NCBI GenBank assembly: GCA_014529385.2
Contig: CM043964.1
Location: 107,159,587 to 107,221,586, forward strand
DNA length: 62,000 nt
Direction: 5' to 3'
From: Adiantum capillus-veneris
Lineage: Eukaryota; Streptophyta; Polypodiopsida; Polypodiales; Pteridaceae
Shown: positions 55,147-62,000 of the stretch, piece after piece
How positions within the stretch are numbered: position 1 is the stretch's first letter
How the letters are laid out: each line of letters opens with the position of its first letter
Program-made: the position numbers and the translations under genes
Notes under the pieces: generated by a model
The model's input: the letters and a program-made list of their open reading frames with translations, nothing else
What the model was told of the DNA's origin: nothing
Database searches by the model: none

Positions 55147-55170
55147 AGTAAATAATCGCGATTATTTACT
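55147..55170. repeat. Palindrome copy 3 (perfect, 24 bp)
   Basis: AGTAAATAATCG and its exact reverse complement abut at a central CGCG. A half-copy (AAATCGTGATTATTAAC) is also present at about 33901 near the E5 LTR. Confidence 0.95.
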
Positions 55171-56905
55171 ACAGTGACAAAATCTTTGCAAAACCTACAA
55201 ATTTTGACCTAATACAAGTCCTAAATTGAATTTGGTCAAGTTTGGTCATGCCGACATCACTTTGTGCTTTGGCGACTCTGAAATCACCGCTTTTTGTGAC
55301 TACACTGCCTGTTGGATTGGCCGGTCAGCTTTGAGGCTTGGGACTTGTCCTCAACATAGTCGTGAAGCAGCCCGTCCAATTTTGGCTCATTTGGAGTCAG
55401 TTTGACCCTGTATGTCAAATTTGACACTTTGTAACCTTCGAGCCGTTTTCTGCTTTTTGAGGGCTTTGCTCAATGGATTCGCTCGATGGATTTCACCAAA
55501 CCAATCATATAGATTGTATATGGACCTCATAAGCAAGCCATCTGTGGAGTCAGCTCGAAATTCTAGCATTTGCCAAAAACCTAACTTTTCTACTAGGGAC
55601 CCCCTCGACCCCTGCCGAATGGTCAACTGATGATATAGAAAGGTTCGATTATGTTATGGCATGCTATGGTTCAAATCCCATCTGATTTGGTCAAGCTGGC
55701 ACGTCACTATGGTCAGTTTTAGGTTGTAGGTCTTCGTGCACTGCTCGGTTTCTAGGGTTTTTTCTAGGGCTTTAGACTAGCTACCAGCCATACAAAATGG
55801 ATCATTGTCGAGTAAAGAACTTACTCCTCATGTATTGTGTGAGACGGCGCTGAAAATGGTCAATTGTGGGCTCCAGAAAAGTCGCGCAAAAGAGGCCGAA
55901 ATCTCTCTCTGCAAAGGCTCCAAGTGAAAATGAGGTGGTTTTAGCCTACCTTGGATATCTATACCCAGACTTCCCGAACCAATTTTGCCCAGATTCCCCC
56001 GTTAGTCCTACTAGGCTGCAAAATCTATGTTAGACTCGAAAATTTTCCTGATCGGATTCCTGTAGCTCATTCTGCAAGAATTTTGCAAAAGTAGGCTTGG
56101 CCGCCTAATTTAAGCTTCCCACTTCCATCTTCTGATTTCATTGAAAATTTTTGTGCTCATCCGCCTTCTCTTTCTGATCACCATTGTGTCTTCGGTTTTT
56201 CCATCTGAGCTTCCCTGCTATTTATTATTAATTTTTGACCTGTTTATTTTAAAAAATCAAAGAAAATAGCAAAATGCTCTAAAAAAGTAAAGTAAAAATC
56301 CAATAATTAAGAAAATCCATTGAAAAACATAGATTTATTGTTTTTTGTTGGATTTTTCTATCTTTAAGCCTCATTATCAATAAAAATGATGAAAAATACC
56401 CAAAAAAGGACTATTTTTTATGATTTTCTGATAGTATATACACTATTTACACTCAGCGGGAAAATATTATCAGTGAATTTTCCCTTGATGGTGAATTATA
56501 AGAGCATTGTTAGGTAATTTTGTAAAAAATCACACGTTAACATCGAAGTTTCTTCTCCCACTTCAAACATTGCCCTTAATTACTTAGTACTTAGTACTTA
56601 GTGCCCTTCCACCCCTCCTAGATGGCGTACTCCAGGACGACTATGTGCATGGGCTAAACAATCGCATCTATGCATAGCCATGGTTGACTCTACCATGCTA
56701 TGAAGGTCAATGTAATTCAAACCAACATGCTGTGTAAGAGCTGGGTCTTAAGTAATTAACTCAAGGGTTTCCGATGTCGAGCTTTGTTGCTGATGTCTTC
56801 CAAAGACCAAATCTTGTTGCTTGTGTGCTCTCTATTTGATTACATACCATCCGGATGCTTTAGCACACTGATTGCTTGAGCTGTTGGTAGCACTTTTGAC
56901 TGTTG

Positions 56906-57312
56906 TCAAGCTTTTTCTCGCCATTGGTAGCTTGGTCGGCTCTGTGTTGCATGGTGTTGTGGAGTCTTTTGAGACTTAACTCGCCATTGCTTGATTGGTT
57001 TTACGGTTTGTGGAGAAGATAAGTGCTCCTTTTTCTTCCAAACCATTTCCATGTTAGGTTCCTTGCTCGGAGATGCTCTTCTCTGTGTTTTAACCCTTGG
57101 AACCTTCTTTTGTTTTGTCGGTGAAGTTTTAGGTACCCAGATCTGAATCGGTTTATCCTTAAGCTGTGCTTTTGGTACCCAAATTTGCATGACTCCTTGC
57201 ATGCTACTTGTAGCATTTGATTGTCGAGGGGATGGCGAAGATTGACTACTTCGTGGTTTGGTCTGCCGATTGCTTCTTTCCCATTCCTCCTTGCTTGGTG
57301 CAATTGGAACAA
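56906..57312 (-). pseudogene. Basic linker with repeated IWVPK peptides
   Basis: Frame-shifting ORFs directly after the protease part. Contains MQIWVPKAQLKDKP then IQIWVPKTSPTKQKK, a tandem peptide duplication, in a Lys/Ser/Pro/Gln-rich context. Short QxWVPK-type motifs occur in linker regions of plant gag proteins as I remember them; this is not checked. No knuckle seen. Confidence 0.4.
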
Positions 57313-57340
57313 TCAGCCCCCCTTTAAGTGATAGCTGTAG

Positions 57341-57770
57341 CTAATTTGTATCCCAATCTGGTATTGCTTTGTATGTTCGCATCCAGGGTATTCCAAGAAT
57401 CATCGTCTCATTCATGTGTTCATTTGCTAAGCATACAAACTGATGAGGACATGAACATCCATGTACTATCACATTCAAGTTGACTACTCCCAATGTTGGA
57501 GTTGGGTTCTTGTTGCATCCTTTGATTGTCGCTATTCCTGCCGTTAATGCTTGACTTGTTGCCTTCTTGTATATGGAATAACTGACTACATTTCTAGCGC
57601 ATGTGTCGACCAAAGCATTGGTGCTATGATTGTTGAGCTTTACTTTGATGCGCGGTCCATTCCATCTAACAAGTCATCATCGATTGAAACTGCGTCTTTA
57701 GGTAATTCCCATTGTCGGTCATCTAATTCCAGAGTGTTGATGGGAATTGTATTTGTTGATGCTTGAGAGC
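57341..57770 (-). pseudogene. Retropepsin-like protease with altered active site (DTC)
   Basis: Reads TNALVDTCARNVVSYSIYKK near 57560-57620, then a hydrophobic core and MILGIPWMRTYKAIPDWD (ILG-x-PW flap and end motif of retropepsins). The expected DTGA is DTCA here (GGY to TGY, one base), which would inactivate it. About 30 codons upstream remain open. A retroelement protease, probably of E5 or of a neighbouring fragment. Confidence 0.7.
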
Positions 57771-57895
57771 AGCTTTCCGCTTGAGTACCCAAAGCCAGTC
57801 ATCAATAACCTGCTATCGTTTGATCTTTCTTTGCTTGGCTGCATGCATTCTTTCTAGCAATTCATTGGTTAGTGGCAAATTGTATTTCTTTAAAT

Positions 57896-58190
57896 TGTTG
57901 GGTTAAAGGCCCAAATGGCCCCCTTTTAATGTATATTTTAAAGGTTACTCACGTTTGGCCAAGTTCACATTGAACTTGGCCACTAACTTATTAAATTGGT
58001 CCTTATACAAATAATAAAGGGATAGTGAATTTTTTATCAACCCACTCACTTATCCCCTTGAAACTTGCGAGCACTCTCTCTCTCTCTGCTCTTCGTTCTG
58101 CTAGCGCCAGCAAGCACTCGCCCCTCTCCAAGGTCCACACCCCGCACACTCTCGCGTGCTCTTTCACTTGCACACACCGTCACGCATTCA
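57896..58190 (+). repeat. Copia-C 5' LTR
   Basis: About 295 bp, TGTTGGGTTAAAGG...ACGCATTCA, ending 2 nt before the primer site. Contains a (CT)n run and a TATACAAATAATAAAGG promoter-like stretch (~58006). Limits rest on TG/CA and the primer site only. Confidence 0.7.
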
Positions 58191-58192
58191 TC

Positions 58193-58204
58193 TGGTAGCA
58201 GAGC
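58193..58204 (+). other. Copia-C primer binding site
   Basis: TGGTAGCAGAGC, one base from the usual initiator tRNA-Met site. Confidence 0.8.
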
Positions 58205-58947
58205 CCGATTAGGGTTTTCCCCCAAACCTGCAAACGCTGAATTTCAGCCAAGAAGGTCAACTTTCACGCAAGATTTTGCAATTTCGTTGCCAAAGGACTC
58301 GCCCCCGGACACTTGAGAGCTCCCGGCAACCCAAATTGACCCAAAACAGACTACAATTAGGTCAAAAACAGCAAATTATAGGTTATGATAGCAAAATACA
58401 GGTTTTGCAAATGATGTATTTAGGTGTGGGAATACTTTTGCTAAGTCCCCACTACCTGAAAACACTGAAATTGCCAAAAAACAAGCCCTAAAACAAGTGT
58501 TTTAAGCAAATTTCAGATTTACGCAAGTGTTTGCAAGTGTTTTTATGGTGCGATTACATTGGGAAAAGTGCAAATTGATGCAATCCACGCACATTTGACA
58601 AATTTTGGCAATGTATGACCATTTGTGGCTCAATTTCATGCAATTTTGATGCTACAAATTGGGGCCTTTGCTCTTACATGCTTCGAAAGGCTACGTATTG
58701 GCCTTTATGTATGTCATGTGAGGCTAAAAACAACTAAATTTGTTGTTTTCAAGCATAAATTCGCTCGTTGAAATTTCCTGCGCATAAATTTCAGAAATTG
58801 ATTTTTGTGTCCAAATCAACCTATTTTGCTTCAAATTGCCTCTCTGACCATTTGGAGTTGTAGTGCACATCTCTGTGAGGCTATACTCCGATTTTTGTGC
58901 ATTTTGCCCAAAAATTCAGCGTATTATCCCTCTTATTTTGTGCAACT
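58205..58947 (+). other. Copia-C leader, no gene
   Basis: About 740 bp of untranslated leader, AT-rich with CAAATTT/AAATTTG stretches. No conserved ORF seen; no family-L ORF here. Confidence 0.7.
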
Positions 58948-61900
58948 ATGGCCTCATCTTCTTCGGATGTGAAGAACCTCTTCGAGATTAGGAGGTTCGA
59001 TGGAACAGGTTTTGATCTTTGGAAAGACAGGATTCAGGGAATCCTATTTCTTAAGGATTGCGAAGGGCACTTGAACGGGTAAAGCCACAAAATATGACGG
59101 ATGAAGCATGGGTTAGCATGAACAGGAAGGCCGTTACATACATTAAAATGGCCATGATCGATGAGACCGTCATTGATGTGAAAGGTCTCACAACTACTTT
59201 TAATGTGTAGGAGAAGTTAAACGGAATGTATCAAAATACAACGCCTGTCAACCAGGGGCACTTGATGCGAAAACTTTTTGGCATTCAACTAGATGAGTCC
59301 AAGAGCGCGGCAGAGCACTTGTCATTGTTTGCAGGTACTTTGTCGCAGGCTTGCCCCCTTTTGATGATAAGCTAAAAGCTATCTTCTTGCTTATGACCTT
59401 ACTTGAGTCATGGGAAACTTTGGTGGTTTCTTTGTCTAATAACCCCAATTTGACCTTTGATGGTGTTAGGGGTTCTATCTTGAATGAAGAAATCATGAGG
59501 AAAGCAAGTGGAGAGGGAGGCAGCTCTCCCAACATGGCTAGAGGTAGGACAGAAAAGAAGAATGCTTATGCACAAAGGAGTAAGAGTAAGAGTAAAGAAA
59601 GGGGAAATGCCAGCAAAGGCAAGGGTGATGTGACTTGCTATCAATGTGGCTGGAAAGGTCACAAGAAACCCGATTGCAGGTACTATAAAGCTGAGTTAGA
59701 AAGGAAAAAGAATGGCGGAGACAAAAAGAAAGAGAAGAAGGAAGTCAAGGCAGATGGGATAGCTCAAAGGACAAAGAGAAGGCCAATGTGGCTTCTAGTG
59801 TCATGATTGAGGAGTTGTTAGATGTAGAGGACATCTTGTGTGCCACTTTGTCAGATGATGATGCTTATGACTTTGATGCCTCTCTAAATGTTCATTCACA
59901 GGACATGCAGATCACCAAGAGTGATCTTATTGATGCTTTGTTGACTGTTAATGATGCATTGTCCCAGACTTGGATTGTTGATTCCGGTGCTTCATTTCAT
60001 GTGACTCCTATCAAGGAGTGTTTCTCTACTTTTGATGTAGGCAAGCGTGGCCATGTATACCTTGGAAACAATCATGCATGTTTCATTGAGAGTATTGGCA
60101 CTGTGCATCTCTCCATAGATGTCACAAATGAGCTTGTCTTGCATGATGTTAGATATGTGTCGGGAATCAAGAAGAGCCTGCTTTTTGTTGGTCAGATGGA
60201 TATGCATGGTTACAGCATCTTGTTTGAGAGACGATCATGGAAAATGACCAAAGGCTCAAGGCTGATTGTAAAGGGCACAAAGAAAGGGACACTTTACTGC
60301 ATGCATGGAAAGGCCGTGTTGGGCAAGTTTATTGCATTGGCTGAAATTAACTCTCACTTGGAGTTGTGGCACAAGAGGCTTGGCATATGAGCCAAAAGGG
60401 CCTTTCTAAGCTTTGTACTTTGAACAAGCTTGATGCTAAAGGCACAAAGCTTGACTTTTGTAATGAATGTCAATATGGCAAGCAAGTAAAGCGTTCTTAT
60501 TACTCTGGTGTCTCTCATAAATCTTGTGTGCTTGATCTTGTACACTCTGATGTATGTAGCATGCCTGCTAAGTCTATGGGAGGTGCATGTTATTTTGCCT
60601 CCTTTGTTGACGATCATTCTAGAAAAATTTGGGTTTATTTGCTTAAGTCTAAGGATGAAGCCTTTGCTGCGTTTAAGAGATTTCATGCATTTGTGACCAC
60701 CCAAACAGGTAGAAAGCTAAAATGCTTGCATACAGACAATGGGGGGGAGTACACAAGTGCTGAATTTAACAAGTTTTGTGAAAATTTGGGCATTAAGAGG
60801 GAGCTTATTGTGCCATACATCCCCTCTTCTAATGGTGTAGCTGAAAGATTCAATAGGACACTTTGTGAGAGGGTGAGATGCATGTTGTCCACAGCTAATC
60901 TCTCTCATGGATTTTGGGAAGAAGCTTTGAAAACTGCATTGCATATATGCAATCAATCCCCTTACATGTCTTTGAAAGGTGACATCCCTGAAGAGGTTTG
61001 GTCTGGCAAGCCTGCTTCATATGATCACTTACGCATTTTTGGTTGCGAAGCTTTTGTGCATGTTAGACCTGAGTTGAGGAGTAAAGATGCAAAGTCCATT
61101 AAAGGCCTCTTCATGGGATATGGTGAAGAAGGAGAAATGGGTTACAGGATTTGGTTACCTCAGCTCAAAAGGGTTGTACGCAGCCAGGATGTTGTTTTTA
61201 ATGAGGCAAGGCTGCTTCAAAAAAATTGTGCCTCAAAGCATGACCATAAAAGGGTGAAATTTCAACATGACCAGCCACCTGTTAGGCCTATTTTTGACCC
61301 CCAGGATGCACCACAAATGGCTGAAAATGTAGATGATCCAGTGGTGTTTGAGCCAGATGATGTTGGACAGCAAATTGAGGCTCCTGAAGGGCATTTGCAG
61401 CCAAGAAACAATGCTGAAAATGGTGTTGAAAATGATGTACAGCATCCCATTGTTGATGATTTTATCGTTCCACTTGATGTAAACCCATTTCCGGATAATG
61501 TGGATCATTGGGTGAGGCGGTCTACTCATCAAAGACGGCCTGTGAGTCGATATGACCCCTCTTTGCACTACATTATGTTGACAGATGAGGGAGAGCCTCT
61601 TACGTATAAAGAGGCAAAGACATGTGAGCACAGCGACAAGTGGGAGCTTGCTATCCAGGAAGAGATTAAGCTTTGCATGCTAATCATACTTGGGATTTGG
61701 TTGAATTTCCCAGACGAAGGAAGGCTATTCCTAACAAATGGGTGTATAAAATCAAGACTGTTGATGCAAAACCCAAGTATAAGGCAAGGCTCGTTGCAAA
61801 GGGATATGTTCAAACCAAGGGCATATACTTTCAGGAAGTGTTCTCCCCTGTTGTGAAGATGACCACTTTGTGTGTACTTTTTGCCATAGTGTCTACTCTT

Positions 61901-62000
61901 GATTTGGAAATGCACCAAATGGATGTACATACCACTTTCTTGCATGGTGACGTGGAAGAAGATATTTACATGAAGCAACCCGAGGGTTTTGTTATCCGTG
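58948..62000 (+). pseudogene. Copia-C gag-pol polyprotein, frameshifted, partial
   Basis: Starts ATGGCCTCATCTTCT (MASSSSDVKNLFEIRRFDGT, gag N-terminus with F-x-LWK). The CCHC knuckle CYQCGWKGHKKPDC is at ~59637-59678. Protease WIVDSGASFHVTP is at ~59970. The pre-integrase finger is LWHKRLGI...CNECQYGK. The integrase has HSDVCSMP, TDNGGEY and NGVAERFN with all three acidic residues. A long acidic hinge follows, then the RT start KWVYKIKTVDAKPKYKARLV from ~61740 to the window end. Frame changes near 59080, 59780, 60370 and 61670; at least one stop inside gag. Confidence 0.9.

Larger units (their letters stand above)
54527..56905. other. E5 noncoding region with repeated 22-24-bp palindromes
   Basis: About 2.4 kb without a credible ORF between the coiled-coil ORF and the protease part. 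Three copies of TAAATAATCG-CGATTATTTA-type palindromes lie at about 54573, 54867 and 55148. (TACTTAG)3 is at 56581-56602. A purine-rich stretch (minus GGAGGGGTGGAAGGGCA, ~56605) followed by TGTTTGAAGTGGGAG could be another polypurine tract and LTR start. Confidence 0.6.
57896..62000 (+). mobile_element. Copia-C: third Ty1/copia element, runs off window
   Basis: 5' LTR, primer site, leader and gag-protease-integrase-RT start, in plus orientation, a family different from Copia-A/B. Multiple frameshifts. The 3' half is outside the window, so insertion site and age cannot be judged. Confidence 0.92.

Noticed and set aside
56560-56610. Third LTR start after a purine-rich stretch
   Set aside because: GGAGGGGTGGAAGGGCA followed by TGTTTGAAG is suggestive, but no LTR end or partner was found; mentioned only in the region note.

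Overview
The window reads as intergenic or pericentromeric DNA of a land plant with a large, transposon-rich genome. Evidence for a plant: Ty1/copia elements with an initiator-Met-type primer site (TGGTATCAGAGC), Ty3/gypsy elements with a second archaeal-type RNase H (a Tat-lineage trait), short GT-AG introns of 75-82 bp, long (TC)n tracts, and decay by CAG-to-TAG and CpG-type changes expected from CG/CHG methylation. A non-seed plant or gymnosperm is possible but cannot be decided here. I see no convincing ordinary host gene. Almost all supported features belong to mobile elements, many nested.

Layout. 1-5276: decayed copia element (Copia-A), its 5' LTR cut by a (TC)n tract. 5277-8073: remnant of a gypsy element on the minus strand (integrase end plus a DTGA protease-like motif after the integrase). 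8074-17367: complete minus-strand Tat-like gypsy element (Gypsy-1) with 1.56-1.58 kb LTRs, one in-frame stop in a polyprotein of about 1750 codons, and three small leader ORFs. 17368-20900: unassigned DNA with a promoter-like TATA stretch, a 19-nt tandem array and a 190-bp duplication. 20911-24195: decayed retroelement whose reverse-transcriptase-like part looks Penelope-like.

24.2-33.7 kb: the most unusual part, probably one large DNA transposon of several genes. The plus strand carries a spliced, decayed DDE-type transposase-like gene, followed by a gene for a divergent histone H3 with a tail of about 200 residues that begins MARTKQT. The minus strand carries at least two unrecognised genes, one spliced. 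The two gene sets converge on a pair of 170-nt hairpins that themselves lie in a larger inverted repeat.

34.1-57.9 kb: a multiply nested stack. An old minus-strand retroelement (called E5), with a long coiled-coil ORF and no RT or integrase seen, was hit by a second Tat-like gypsy element (Gypsy-2, 36874-53116, 4-bp target duplication). Gypsy-2 was in turn hit by an apparently intact copia element (Copia-B, 41627-46804, identical LTRs, 5-bp duplication, uninterrupted polyprotein). On the right, at 57896, a third copia element (Copia-C) begins and runs off the window.

The two gypsy elements share a primer site, a DGG protease motif, an FIDD reverse-transcriptase motif and a family of about 70-residue leader ORFs. 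That leader ORF is present once in Gypsy-1 and twice in tandem in Gypsy-2. All identifications rest on reading motifs by eye; no database search was possible.
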